Positions 51,378 to 60,143 are shown, counted from the first letter of the stretch. The stretch is DNA of 64,000 bases from Chitinophaga rupis (GCF_900109685.1 NZ_FOBB01000006.1:310001-374000), one strand, 5' to 3'. Numbers and translations are program-made. Notes: generated from the letters alone by a model not told the origin.

Positions 51378-51529
51378 AGTTGGCAGTTGCCAGCTGGCAG
51401 TGGGCAGTTGGCAGTCGCCAGTTTGCAGTTGGCAGTATGACCATGTTGCTATGCGCATATGAAACAATGATAGCTTGCGGATGCCGGCAAATACTGGCAC
51501 CCTGTCCTCAGACTGCCAACTGCCAACTA
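51378..51529. repeat. AGTTGGC heptad element with inverted arms
   Basis: Left arm 51378-51433 is eight words in perfect 7-bp register: AGTTGGC, AGTTGCC, AGCTGGC, AGTGGGC, AGTTGGC, AGTCGCC, AGTTTGC, AGTTGGC. Right arm 51515-51528 is the inverse, GCCAACT twice, and overlaps the stop codon of the LOG gene. Confidence 0.85.
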
Positions 51530-52225
51530 AAAGTTCGGTCTTAATTTATTGGTTGTGTAGAATACACGGAAATACTCCACCACTTCATCGGCGGTATCAA
51601 AAAGCTTCAGCAGGCCCAGGTCTTCAGGACTGATGTTGCTTTCCTTTTCCATCATTACATTACGGATCCATTCCAGCAGGCCGCTCCAATATTCTTTACC
51701 CACCAGCACCATAGGGGTTTCTGTCATTTTCTTTGTTTGTATGAGTGTGGCTACTTCAAAAAATTCGTCCATGGTACCAAAGCCACCGGGCATCATTACA
51801 AATCCCTGGGCATACTTGGTGAACATTACTTTACGTACAAAGAAGTAATCGAAGTGCAGGTTTTTGTCGTAGTCTACATATTGATTGGGATATTGTTCGT
51901 GCGGCAGGGTAATGTTCACGCCTACGGATTTGCCTTTAGCTTCCTGTGCACCTTTGTTGGCGGCTTCCATTACGCCGGGGCCGCCGCCGGAAATAATACC
52001 AAAACCATCTTCTGCCAGGCGCCGGGCTATTTCCACGGTAAGGTCGTAATATTTATTACCCGGTTTTGTACGGGCGGATCCGAATACTGATATACAGGGT
52101 CCCATTTTGGCCAGGGCTTCAAATCCTTCTACGAATTCGGCCATGATCTTGAATATTTGCCAGCTGGAATGGGCTTTGGTTTCTGTCCAATCTCGCTCTT
52201 TCAGATTTTTTAAAGTAGTGTTCAT
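51527..52225 (-). CDS. LOG family protein (TIGR00730-type Rossmann fold)
   Basis: A protein of 232 residues with both LOG motifs: GIISGGGPGVMEAANKGA and MMPGGFGTMDEFFEVATLIQ. LOG proteins remove the phosphoribosyl group from nucleotide-type substrates; some activate cytokinins, and bacterial members mostly act on nucleotide monophosphates. The ATG at 52225 (MNTTLKNLKERDW) is preferred over an upstream start 21 bp away. A paralogue is encoded divergently 211 bp away. This one is the longer, decarboxylase-like group with the insert KPGNKYYDLTVEIARRL. Its stop overlaps a heptad arm. Confidence 0.9.
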   Translation of the reverse strand: MNTTLKNLKERDWTETKAHSSWQIFKIMAEFVEGFEALAKMGPCISVFGSARTKPGNKYYDLTVEIARRLAEDGFGIISGGGPGVMEAANKGAQEAKGKSVGVNITLPHEQYPNQYVDYDKNLHFDYFFVRKVMFTKYAQGFVMMPGGFGTMDEFFEVATLIQTKKMTETPMVLVGKEYWSGLLEWIRNVMMEKESNISPEDLGLLKLFDTADEVVEYFRVFYTTNKLRPNF

Positions 52226-52270
52226 TGTATAATATTGATTTAACAATATAGCAATTTAGATATTATTTTT

Positions 52271-52417
52271 AGTCCACAGTAAATAGTCCATGGTCCATAG
52301 TCGATGGTCCATGGCATATTACGCAGGACTTGTAGCCCGTGGAACGGCCATGGCTAGTGGATGAAGGACCTATGATTTATGTAAAGGCCATGGACTATAG
52401 ACCATCGACCATGGACT
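52271..52417. repeat. GGTCCAT heptad element between the divergent LOG genes
   Basis: Left arm 52271-52312: AGTCCAC, AGTAAAT, AGTCCAT, GGTCCAT, AGTCGAT, GGTCCAT. Right arm 52390-52417: ATGGACT, ATAGACC, ATCGACC, ATGGACT. On opposite strands the two arms match the two arm types at 22533-22703. This copy sits between two promoters and has no stop codon at its ends. Confidence 0.8.
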
Positions 52418-52436
52418 AAAACTAAAAATAACACCT

Positions 52437-52973
52437 ATGACTAAGAACATGGCAGTATTTTGCGGATCCAGCCTGGGCATGCATCCGGAATATGCACGGG
52501 AAGCTAAACAGCTGGGGTATTTGCTGGCAACCCGAGATATTAACCTGGTATATGGCGGCGGAAAGGCCGGATTGATGGGCGTTATAGCGGACAGTGTTTT
52601 AGAGAACGGCGGTAAGGTGATTGGCGTAATACCTGAATTCCTGAACACACGGGAGCGTAAACACGAAAACCTGACGCAGCAGATAGAGGTGCAAACCATG
52701 CACCAGCGTAAAACTATCATGTATGAAATGAGCGATGCCGCCATTATATTGCCGGGCGGTTTTGGTACACTGGATGAGTTCTTCGAGATCGTTACCTGGA
52801 ACCAGCTAACGCTGCACAGCAAAATGGTAGGGCTGCTGAATGTTGAAAATTTTTATGAGCACCTGTACCAGCACATGCTGCGCATACGTGATGAAGCCTT
52901 TGCTCCTACCGCACAAATAGAGCACCTCCGTATGGCGGATACAGCAGAGAAGCTATTGGGATTAATGGTATAA
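52437..52973 (+). CDS. LOG family protein (short TIGR00730 type)
   Basis: A protein of 178 residues, the standard short LOG length. Motifs are VYGGGKAGLMGVIADSVLENGG and ILPGGFGTLDEFFEIVTWNQL. It likely has phosphoribohydrolase activity on nucleoside monophosphates. It is divergent from a longer LOG paralogue, and the two are clearly different subfamilies rather than a recent duplication, because conservation is limited to the motifs. The small hairpin after it lacks a proper T-run. Confidence 0.9.
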   Translation: MTKNMAVFCGSSLGMHPEYAREAKQLGYLLATRDINLVYGGGKAGLMGVIADSVLENGGKVIGVIPEFLNTRERKHENLTQQIEVQTMHQRKTIMYEMSDAAIILPGGFGTLDEFFEIVTWNQLTLHSKMVGLLNVENFYEHLYQHMLRIRDEAFAPTAQIEHLRMADTAEKLLGLMV

Positions 52974-53065
52974 CCGTTAAGGTGTGCCACAAAGGTGTGG
53001 CTCGTGTAATCGTTTTTTAAGTTATTTTTAGCAGCATATAATTGGGGAACATTTAAACCATCAGC

Positions 53066-54547
53066 ATGTCAGCCACCTTGTTATTCAGCTTAGTGATCGC
53101 TTATTTCCTGGTATTGCTGGCAGTTGCCTGGGTTACCAGCCGCAACTCCAACAACGATTCTTTTTTTATTGGTAACCGCAACAGTAACTGGATGCTGGTG
53201 GCCTTTGGAATGATCGGTACTTCGCTGAGCGGTGTTACGTTTGTGAGTGTACCCGGCACAGTAGGCGGTAGTGGCTTTGCTTATATGCAGGTGGTGATCG
53301 GTTACTTTATCGGTTATTTTATTGTGGCGTTTATACTGCTGCCGTTGTATTACCGGCTGCACCTGACCTCCATCTATCTTTACCTGGAACAGCGTTTTGG
53401 GCTGGTGGCCTATAAAACCGGGGCCTTATTCTTTATTATTTCCCGTACGCTGGGTGCTACTGCCCGGTTGTACCTGGTAATAAATGTGCTGCAGCTGTTT
53501 ATACTGGATAACCTGCATGTGCCTTTCTGGGTTACTACGTTTGTGATATTGCTGATGATATTGTTGTACACCTTTGAAGGAGGCGTAAAAACCATTGTGT
53601 TTACGGATACCCTGCAAACTACCTTTATGCTTTTAGGGCTGGTAGTGTGTATTGTGTACATAACCCGCAGCCTGGGTTTTTCTTTTGGTGAAACCATGTC
53701 TGCGTTAAATGCCAAAGGGTTTACGCGCATCTTTAACCCGGATGTGAACAGCGGCGGCTTCTGGCTAAAACAAATACTGGGTGGGGCTTTCATCACTGTA
53801 GGTATGACAGGGCTTGACCAGGAAATGATGCAAAAAAACATCAGTGTAAAAAACCTGGGCGATTCACAGAAGAATATGGTGAGCTTTAGCATTGTGCTGG
53901 TGCTGGTGAATTTTTTGTTCCTGCTGCTGGGCGGCCTGCTGTACCTGTTTGCAGAAAGTAAGCAGATCGGTATTAAAGGGGATGACCTTTTCCCTACCGT
54001 TGCATTGAGCTACCTGCCGCCGGTGATCTCCTTTGTATTTATTATTGGTTTGATCTCCGCACTGTTTCCCAGTGCTGACGGGGCTTTAACGGCGCTTACC
54101 TCCTCTTTTTGTATTGACCTGCTGGGCCTGAAAAAACGGGAAGACCTGGATGAAAAAGGTAAAACAAAAACCCGGCGCAGCGTGCACCTTACCTTTACGG
54201 TTGTCTTCTTTTTATGTGTAATGATCTTTAAATGGATCGACAATAAATCCATTATTGATATTATCCTGAAAATTGCCGGTTATACCTATGGCCCTTTGCT
54301 GGGGCTGTTTGCATTTGGTATTTTCTCGAAAAAGGTGGTAAGGCAGGGATATGCAGTGCTGATCGTTTGCGTGGCAGCGCCGGTGATCTGTTATATTCTC
54401 AGCGATAATGCGGCCCGCTGGTTCAATGGCTTCCAGATAGGGATTGAGCTGCTGATACTGAATGCGCTGATCACTATTTTAGGGCTATCGATCATTTCAT
54501 CAGAACCTCCAAAAAAGGAACGTAAAAAACGGCTACCACAAAACTAA
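53066..54547 (+). CDS. Sodium:solute symporter family protein
   Basis: A protein of 493 residues of the SSS family with about 13 predicted membrane helices. Typical segments are NSNWMLVAFGMIGTSLSGVTFVSVPG near the N-terminus, the GGVKTIVFTDTLQTTFMLLG segment, and FIIGLISALFPSADGALTALTSSF. The charged C-terminus ends in RKKRLPQN. It takes up a solute with Na+; sugars, amino acids, proline and sialic acid are all substrates of this family, and no neighbour fixes the choice. It is a single gene. The GH78-like gene downstream is on the other strand. Confidence 0.92.
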   Translation: MSATLLFSLVIAYFLVLLAVAWVTSRNSNNDSFFIGNRNSNWMLVAFGMIGTSLSGVTFVSVPGTVGGSGFAYMQVVIGYFIGYFIVAFILLPLYYRLHLTSIYLYLEQRFGLVAYKTGALFFIISRTLGATARLYLVINVLQLFILDNLHVPFWVTTFVILLMILLYTFEGGVKTIVFTDTLQTTFMLLGLVVCIVYITRSLGFSFGETMSALNAKGFTRIFNPDVNSGGFWLKQILGGAFITVGMTGLDQEMMQKNISVKNLGDSQKNMVSFSIVLVLVNFLFLLLGGLLYLFAESKQIGIKGDDLFPTVALSYLPPVISFVFIIGLISALFPSADGALTALTSSFCIDLLGLKKREDLDEKGKTKTRRSVHLTFTVVFFLCVMIFKWIDNKSIIDIILKIAGYTYGPLLGLFAFGIFSKKVVRQGYAVLIVCVAAPVICYILSDNAARWFNGFQIGIELLILNALITILGLSIISSEPPKKERKKRLPQN

Positions 54548-54859
54548 CGGGCAAAAAAAGAGCAGGTAACTTGACAGAAACCTGCTGTACATTTAACACG
54601 TTATGAACGTGCAGCTCTTAACATGTAAGCGCTGCATTATCTTTCTTGATCTAAAGCCAGCAATTATCTAAATTATTTATGGGTTAGGGATCAGAAAAAT
54701 CCGGTGTATTATGCGACCACTGCCTGTCTTGCTCCTTCTTGTACAGATACTTTTTTGGCGCCCTCAGATGATCATAATGGGATAGCGGCAATGCAATTGA
54801 CGTGCCTGATGCATAATAACGTGGTTTTAACAAAAATTACCACTAATGTTGGTTAAAAC
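54548..54859. other. Gap of 312 bp between convergent genes
   Basis: It holds a small hairpin (54561-54567 with 54580-54586, AGCAGGT), which on the minus strand is followed by CTTTTTTT and so could terminate the GH78-like gene at a distance. I see no gene, promoter consensus or heptad arm in the rest. Confidence 0.5.
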
Positions 54860-57235
54860 CTAATTTTTTATTAAAAAGTTTTGTTTTCCTTCTTTCAGGG
54901 GAATGGTACTGTTATTCCACACAAAACGGCCGGAAAGGCCCGGCGGTAACGTAACCTCTGCTGCTACCCCACTGCTGCCTGTTCGTTTAAGAGTTACCGT
55001 TATATTGCCCAGCGGATGCGGCATCGTGCCATTTACGGCTGTCAGCTCGCCCATGGCAGGTTGTATCTTCACTGCAGCAAATCCTGGCTTATCCGGCATA
55101 ATGCCGCAAATGGTGGCCAGGAAATCATAGTTAGGGCTGGCGCTCCATGCATGACAGTCGGAACGGGTAGGTTCCGGATTTTCTGCAAAAGTCGTAAGCC
55201 CCATATTCAGCATATCCCGCCAGGGTTTCAGCTGCGCATAATAGCGGCTGGCCATGCCTGCTTTTTTAAGGGCCAGGTTCAGATAAAAACGATAATAAAA
55301 AGTAGCCTGGCTCAGGGTACTATCATCCAGGATCCGCTGCAACACAGCTTGCTGCCTGCTTTCAGGTATTGCACCGGACAATACGGCTATAATACCTGCA
55401 TGCTGGCTGAATGTATTTTGCAGGGGCGTATTGGCCATTTCATTGCGGGAAGCATTGAAACAAAGCGCATAGGTGCTTTTATTCAGCGTAGCGGCTAACT
55501 GACTGTAATACTGCGCTTCAGCCTGTTTGCCGTAAGCAGTGAACAATGCAGCGGCCTGCTGTAAGGTGTAAGCATACTGCAGGGTAATGATTGCAGAATT
55601 ACCATCTGTGGCGCCATCTGGTGTACCACCGGGGAATGCATTGTTCCAGTCTGTAAATCCCCACCATTGCATAGGGCCTAACATGTTCTTTTGCCGATCA
55701 ATATGTTTTTCATACCAGTCCAGCACTCCGCGTACGGCGGTAAGGTATTGCTGTATAAATGCATCATCCTTACGGTGCATCCAGTAATCATATACCATGG
55801 ATACCCAGTACAGGGAAAAAGGCGGTATCACCTGAAGGCGGTTACTGGGATAGCGGCCCTGGGTAAGGCCTTCCGGCACACGGGAGCAATAAAAATCATG
55901 AATGGCCTTACGCATTAAACGATCGTCGCCGGTAACGTACAAAGATATGAGGGATTGTATGCGGGTATCTCCTTCATACTGTAGCTGCTCGTAGTACGGG
56001 CAGTCAAAATAAGTTTCGCCGGCACATAAACGGGCCGTGCGCCAGCCCACATCCCAGATGGCTTTCAGGGAAGTATCGTTACTGCTGAAACTTGCTTTTT
56101 GTACAAAGGGATAACCGGTATAGCTGCCCTTAAGATCGTTTATAACGAGCGGCTCATTACCCGTGGTAATATCCAGCTGCAGGTAACGGTACGTGCGGAA
56201 CCACAAGGGGCGGAAGCTGCGCAGCTCCCCGCCATCCGGCTCAAAAATGTCAAAGTTGCCCATGATCTCCCGGCCTTCTACGTCATTGCGGTTGCCTTTT
56301 TTATAGTTGGAGAACAGGGCTTCTGCATACGTCATTTTTACGGTGCTGCCGGCGCCTTTGCTTACTGTAAGCTCAGGATAGGCGGCGGTGTTAAAAGACT
56401 GATCCAGCAGGATGCTAACGGTTTTATTTGCGGGTATAGTAAGCGGTGCGTTGCCGCTAAGGAAATCATCATTTGCTGTAATGCCCTGTGCACGCCTTAC
56501 TTTTTGCAGGCGTTGCGGTGTTTCCTCCATCAGCGGAATGCTGCGCGGTACCAGGGTCCACAGGTTGTCTGAACCATAACCCGCTGGCTCCGGGGTGGTG
56601 ACAGATACGGCGGCCGGCCAGCTATTATCATCATACGTTGGCTGCTCCCAGCTCCATGGATAATCTGTTGCTTTTACATGATCACCAGGGCCTACCACCA
56701 TATAAGTGCGCAGGCGCCTGCCGTTATCGACAGAGCAGGGAGTATAGGCTTTATTGATGTACACCTTCCAGGTGGTATTGGTATTCACCTCTTTTTCTGC
56801 TTCGGTATCGCCCTGTACTACCAGGCCGGTTTGATTGGATACCTGCGCTACCGGTGCATATACACCCATGTTCCAGACCAGCGCGGCCAGTACATTGCGG
56901 CCGGCCTGCAGGTAAGGGGCAAGATCTACCGTTTCAAAATTCCAGTTATACAGGTCGCCCCGGGCAGGGCCGCTGCATATGGGCTGGCCGTTCACCCATA
57001 AGCGGTAACGGTTATCTGCAGAAATATGAATTATGTAACGGGATGGTTTAGTGCTGAGGTTAAGCGTTTTGCGGAAGTGATACACCCCGTAATCACGCTG
57101 GGCTATGCCGGGTGCGGAGATCCAGGACGATGAGCGCCAGGAGCCTTTGAGCAGCTGCGGATTCACCGGCAGGTCCTGTGCAAATACCTGCATGGATAAT
57201 AATGAATATAAGGACAGGAGTACGAATGAACGCAT
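54860..57235 (-). CDS. Family 78-like glycoside hydrolase (alpha-L-rhamnosidase type)
   Basis: A protein of 791 residues with a signal peptide (MRSFVLLSLYSLLSMQVFAQ). The N-terminal half has beta-sandwich domains (YHFRKTLNLSTKPSRYIIHISADNRYRLWVNGQPICSGPARGD). The catalytic (alpha/alpha)6 part begins near residue 370 with the GH78-type segment CAGETYFDCPYYEQLQYEGDTR, in which the acidic residues are the presumed acid/base. The C-terminal beta domain ends near ITVTLKRTGSSG. It is expected to act on rhamnose-containing or similar glycans in the periplasm or on the surface. The family call comes from domain order and the DCP motif; the active-site residues differ from the DCPxRDERxGW consensus, so specificity may differ. 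It is not near a Sus-type pair. Confidence 0.8.
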   Translation of the reverse strand: MRSFVLLSLYSLLSMQVFAQDLPVNPQLLKGSWRSSSWISAPGIAQRDYGVYHFRKTLNLSTKPSRYIIHISADNRYRLWVNGQPICSGPARGDLYNWNFETVDLAPYLQAGRNVLAALVWNMGVYAPVAQVSNQTGLVVQGDTEAEKEVNTNTTWKVYINKAYTPCSVDNGRRLRTYMVVGPGDHVKATDYPWSWEQPTYDDNSWPAAVSVTTPEPAGYGSDNLWTLVPRSIPLMEETPQRLQKVRRAQGITANDDFLSGNAPLTIPANKTVSILLDQSFNTAAYPELTVSKGAGSTVKMTYAEALFSNYKKGNRNDVEGREIMGNFDIFEPDGGELRSFRPLWFRTYRYLQLDITTGNEPLVINDLKGSYTGYPFVQKASFSSNDTSLKAIWDVGWRTARLCAGETYFDCPYYEQLQYEGDTRIQSLISLYVTGDDRLMRKAIHDFYCSRVPEGLTQGRYPSNRLQVIPPFSLYWVSMVYDYWMHRKDDAFIQQYLTAVRGVLDWYEKHIDRQKNMLGPMQWWGFTDWNNAFPGGTPDGATDGNSAIITLQYAYTLQQAAALFTAYGKQAEAQYYSQLAATLNKSTYALCFNASRNEMANTPLQNTFSQHAGIIAVLSGAIPESRQQAVLQRILDDSTLSQATFYYRFYLNLALKKAGMASRYYAQLKPWRDMLNMGLTTFAENPEPTRSDCHAWSASPNYDFLATICGIMPDKPGFAAVKIQPAMGELTAVNGTMPHPLGNITVTLKRTGSSGVAAEVTLPPGLSGRFVWNNSTIPLKEGKQNFLIKN

Positions 57236-57288
57236 ACGTGGATGTGGAATTTGACCAGTAAAATAAATAATGCTGATGAATTGTTATC

Positions 57289-58428
57289 CTATGGTGTCCT
57301 AGTTGGGGGGGCAACTATTTCCTCTGCCAGGCCCAGGGCCAGCGTCATGCCGGCGCCGCCAAAACCGTTTACGATGGTGACATTCTTTTCCGCTTCCATT
57401 ACCAGGTTGGTTTGGCCGTTCGTAAGCTTGGGATAAATGCCATGCCAGCGCTCCTGTATGGTAAAGTCAGGGGCTTTAAGAAAGGTGTGCATATAATCCA
57501 GGATCAGCTTATTAATGAACTCCTTATCAAAAGGTGCAAAGTCGGGGCCGTATTCATGGGAATCGCCCAGGGTTAGCTCCCCGCCCCCATTCTGAGATAC
57601 CAGCACATGCACGCCCCATTGCAGGTATTCCGGCATTTGCTCCTGCACCCGTTGCCGTAAGGCGGCTAAAGTTTTGCAGGTATTAAAGGCGCTGTAATGC
57701 AGCAGGGTTAAACCAGCGCACAAAGCAGGTCCTAACTGCCAGCTGCCGGGCTGCGGCACGGTGCGCATCATCTGCAGCTTGCACTTAATAAGGGCTGTTT
57801 GTGCAAAGGCTTGCGGGTACAGGGTTTCAAAGTCGGCCCCACTGCATACAAATACGCGGTCTACCTTCCACTGCTCATCTACGGTTTGAATGTATGGCCA
57901 GCTAATGCTGTTCACCGCTGTGTTAAAACGCAGGGTAACATTGAACTGCTGCTGCAGGTGTGCGGCTATCATGGCGCTGGCTTCGCGCGGGTTTACTGTC
58001 ATTTCAGTGGGGCTGTACATGGCGCCTAACAGGCCTTCCATTTTCACTGCCTGGCTGCGGGCAGCTACCTGTGCGGGGGTTAGCAGCTCACAGTCATAAC
58101 CGTTGACGGGTGCTGCCTGTACAAACTCTTCCAGCACCGCCAGCTCATCTTTTGCATACACCAGGTGCAGGGAGCCGGTTTCATTGCATTCCAGTCCTGT
58201 AGCGGTAGACAGCTCTTTCCAGATGCGGCGGCTCGCCATGGCGCGGCGGTAATGCTCACCTGTTTGCTGGCCAATGGGCCATACTAACCCGAAGTTGCGG
58301 ATAGAAGCGCTCAACGCACGGCTGTTACGCTCAAACAGCACTACTTTATTACCTTGCTTTGCCAGCTGATAAGCAACTGCCAAACCTGCTATACCTGCGC
58401 CTATAACGGCTACGTCGGCTTGTTTCAT
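57289..58428 (-). CDS. FAD-dependent oxidoreductase, TIGR03364-like (phosphonate-linked group)
   Basis: A protein of 379 residues of the DAO/glycine-oxidase fold. The FAD-binding GxGxxG is GAGIAG at residues 10-15 (VAVIGAGIAGLAVAYQL). The FGLVWPIGQ segment follows, and the C-terminal IVNGFGGAGMTLALGLAEEI is typical of the group. This type is known to sit next to phosphonatase-like HAD genes, as it does here: the phosphatase gene starts upstream on the same strand and ends 25 bp before this one. The reaction is probably oxidation of an aminoalkyl phosphonate or related amine, feeding an aldehyde to the phosphatase. That role is inferred from the gene pair, not shown. Confidence 0.8.
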   Translation of the reverse strand: MKQADVAVIGAGIAGLAVAYQLAKQGNKVVLFERNSRALSASIRNFGLVWPIGQQTGEHYRRAMASRRIWKELSTATGLECNETGSLHLVYAKDELAVLEEFVQAAPVNGYDCELLTPAQVAARSQAVKMEGLLGAMYSPTEMTVNPREASAMIAAHLQQQFNVTLRFNTAVNSISWPYIQTVDEQWKVDRVFVCSGADFETLYPQAFAQTALIKCKLQMMRTVPQPGSWQLGPALCAGLTLLHYSAFNTCKTLAALRQRVQEQMPEYLQWGVHVLVSQNGGGELTLGDSHEYGPDFAPFDKEFINKLILDYMHTFLKAPDFTIQERWHGIYPKLTNGQTNLVMEAEKNVTIVNGFGGAGMTLALGLAEEIVAPPTRTP

Positions 58429-58453
58429 AATGATTGAATGTGCTGGTGTGGTG

Positions 58454-59137
58454 TTAGCTAATTATTTCCAGGATCTCTTCCAGCCCGGCAATAAGATGGG
58501 TGTGCGGACCTTTTTCCAATGCCTCTTTTGTATAGGCGCCGGTAGTAACGCCTATTACATACGGGCAACCGGCATTAGTGCCTTCCTCCAGGTCGGAGAT
58601 AGTATCGCCTATTTTAGCTACCTGCTGGATGCTTTGTATGCCCAGCTGTTCCATGGCCCGGTAGATCATATATGGATATGGGCGGCCCTGGGCTACTTCA
58701 TCGCTGGTAACTACGGTATCTATAATGCCATTGTTTAGCCAGCCTACCCGTTCTAATATAATATTGGTGATGGCGCGGTCAAAACCGGTATCCAGCGCAA
58801 TCTTAATACCGCGTTGTTTCAGGGCCTGAAACACTTCGCCGGCGCCGCTTTTTTCCCTTACGCTGGCATCCTGCTGATAGTGCGTGCTCATTTGCTGTAC
58901 AAAAAGCGTGTGCAGGCCGTTTACAAAACCGTCGTCCTGGTGGCGGGTGTCCTGCTTTTGCTGTAACAGGTAGCGGATAGCATAGGGTTTGGCGTAGCCC
59001 ATTACCTCATTTACCTCCGGCAGCGATACCGGTACCCCGGCCTGTTGTTGTATTACCTGCTGTAATACCCGTCCTACGTTGGATTCATCGTGCAGGGTAG
59101 TACCTGCTATATCAAATACGGCTAATTGTAAATTCAT
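58454..59137 (-). CDS. Phosphonatase-like HAD hydrolase (PhnX-like)
   Basis: A protein of 227 residues. The HAD nucleophile is D9 in VFDIAGTT, the AGTT form of phosphonatases. The cap domain carries VMGYAK with lysine K50, at the spacing where PhnX has its Schiff-base lysine (residue 53 in the B. cereus enzyme). The later arginine in AQGRPYP replaces the usual HAD lysine, another phosphonatase mark. It should cleave the C-P bond of phosphonoacetaldehyde or a close analogue. The ATG at 59137 is chosen; the frame extends upstream into a membrane-like stretch that is not family sequence. It pairs with the downstream FAD oxidoreductase; no phosphonate transporter is nearby. Confidence 0.85.
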   Translation of the reverse strand: MNLQLAVFDIAGTTLHDESNVGRVLQQVIQQQAGVPVSLPEVNEVMGYAKPYAIRYLLQQKQDTRHQDDGFVNGLHTLFVQQMSTHYQQDASVREKSGAGEVFQALKQRGIKIALDTGFDRAITNIILERVGWLNNGIIDTVVTSDEVAQGRPYPYMIYRAMEQLGIQSIQQVAKIGDTISDLEEGTNAGCPYVIGVTTGAYTKEALEKGPHTHLIAGLEEILEIIS

Positions 59138-59230
59138 GAGAGTAATGGTCAATAAGGTTACGGGTACAAAGGTATAAAAGCAGGTGATACGGAGTTTAGT
59201 ATTTATAAACAATTAACAATAGATTTATAA

Positions 59231-59461
59231 AGTAAAAAGTAAAAAAGTAAAAATTAAAATATTGGATACTACAAAAAAGGGAGGATTGAGGATTGAGGGG
59301 TAAGAGTTATGGGGTTGAGGATTGAGGGTGAGGATTGAGGGTGAGGATTGAGGGTGAGGATTGAGGGTGAGAATTGAGGGGTGAGGGTTGAGGATGGGAG
59401 TTGAGGATGGGAGTTGAGGATGGGAGTTGAGGATGGGGTTTGAGGATGGGGTTTGAGAATT
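59231..59461. repeat. AGTAAAA heptads followed by a 13-bp tandem array (GAGGATTGAGGGT)
   Basis: 59231-59260 is a run of AGTAAAA words. From about 59281 a 13-bp repeat takes over: GAGGATTGAGGGT about four times, then GAGGATGGGAGTT three times and GAGGATGGGGTTT twice, with strong strand asymmetry (G-rich on plus, C-rich on minus). The gap of about 420 bp holds no credible gene; the proline-rich minus-strand frame across the array is only the translation of the repeat. Confidence 0.75.
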
Positions 59462-59482
59462 GAATTAAACCAGGCAGATACT

Positions 59483-59535
59483 AAAAAAATAAGGCGTGCA
59501 AAGCAAACGATCATACGTTCACCCGGCACGCCTTA
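59483..59535 (-). terminator. Terminator after the outer-membrane protein gene
   Basis: A 10-bp perfect stem (59490-59499 with 59526-59535) has a 26-nt loop, and on the minus strand it is followed by seven T residues. Confidence 0.75.
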
Positions 59536-59555
59536 GCTGCGGTATATAAATAAAC

Positions 59556-60143
59556 TTACAGTCCAATGTTAAAGCCCATACGAAACTCGGGGCGATTCTG
59601 GTAGGGAGACCATTCATCCTGGATCACATCATACAACACCATGATGTAAAATGCAGAACCGCCATCCCCTAAAGGCTGGGAATAACCACCACCCAGCAAC
59701 AAACTGGGTACACCTTTATTTATGGAAACGGAAGTTTTAGGATCTGTGTAATAAGTGGTTTTTACACTCACATAGTTGAACTCCGGCTGTGCGTGTAAAA
59801 AAAACATTTCAAACGGGTAAAACCGGCCCCACAGGCCACCTCCAAACACTTTGTAGGAATCTTTCTGTGTAGTGCGGCCACTATAATCCTCCCATTTTTC
59901 AGATGCATACTGCGCATTGATGCTTACACCTGCAGCAAACATTTCTGAAAAACGGTAGCCCAGCAACGGCGATACATTAATGTTGGTATAACTGCCAAAG
60001 GTAAGCCCCAGCGAACCGCCGATCATCAGGCGGGAGGGATCAAAACCTTTGCGTTCGGAGCTGGTAGTATCTGTTTTATAGTACTGGGCCTGTGCAGCGT
60101 GCATACCTGCCAGCAGCAGTATACATAAGAGCAAACGTTTCAT
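59556..60143 (-). CDS. Small outer-membrane beta-barrel protein, unknown function
   Basis: A protein of 195 residues with a signal peptide (MKRLLLCILLLAGMHAAQAQ). The rest shows the alternating strands of an OmpW/OmpA-like small barrel: LMIGGSLGLTFGSYTNINVSPLLGYRF, KVFGGGLWGRFYPFEMFFLHAQPEF, and the final EFRMGFNIGL. There is no peptidoglycan-binding domain. It stands 77 bp from the GlcD-like gene on the same strand and ends in a good terminator. I do not recognise a specific homologue. Confidence 0.75.
   Translation of the reverse strand: MKRLLLCILLLAGMHAAQAQYYKTDTTSSERKGFDPSRLMIGGSLGLTFGSYTNINVSPLLGYRFSEMFAAGVSINAQYASEKWEDYSGRTTQKDSYKVFGGGLWGRFYPFEMFFLHAQPEFNYVSVKTTYYTDPKTSVSINKGVPSLLLGGGYSQPLGDGGSAFYIMVLYDVIQDEWSPYQNRPEFRMGFNIGL

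Noticed and set aside
21343..51529. CRISPR array interpretation of the heptad repeats
   Set aside because: Repeat units are 7-8 bp without spacers, arms are inverted, and there are no cas genes in the window.
52986..53001. Terminator after the short LOG gene
   Set aside because: The stem is only 6 bp and the T-run lies 13 bp further on, so it is not a convincing intrinsic terminator.
59269..59529. Minus-strand frame giving a proline-rich peptide
   Set aside because: It is the translation of the 13-bp tandem array only (repeated Pro, Ser, Leu), with no sequence outside the repeat that looks coding.
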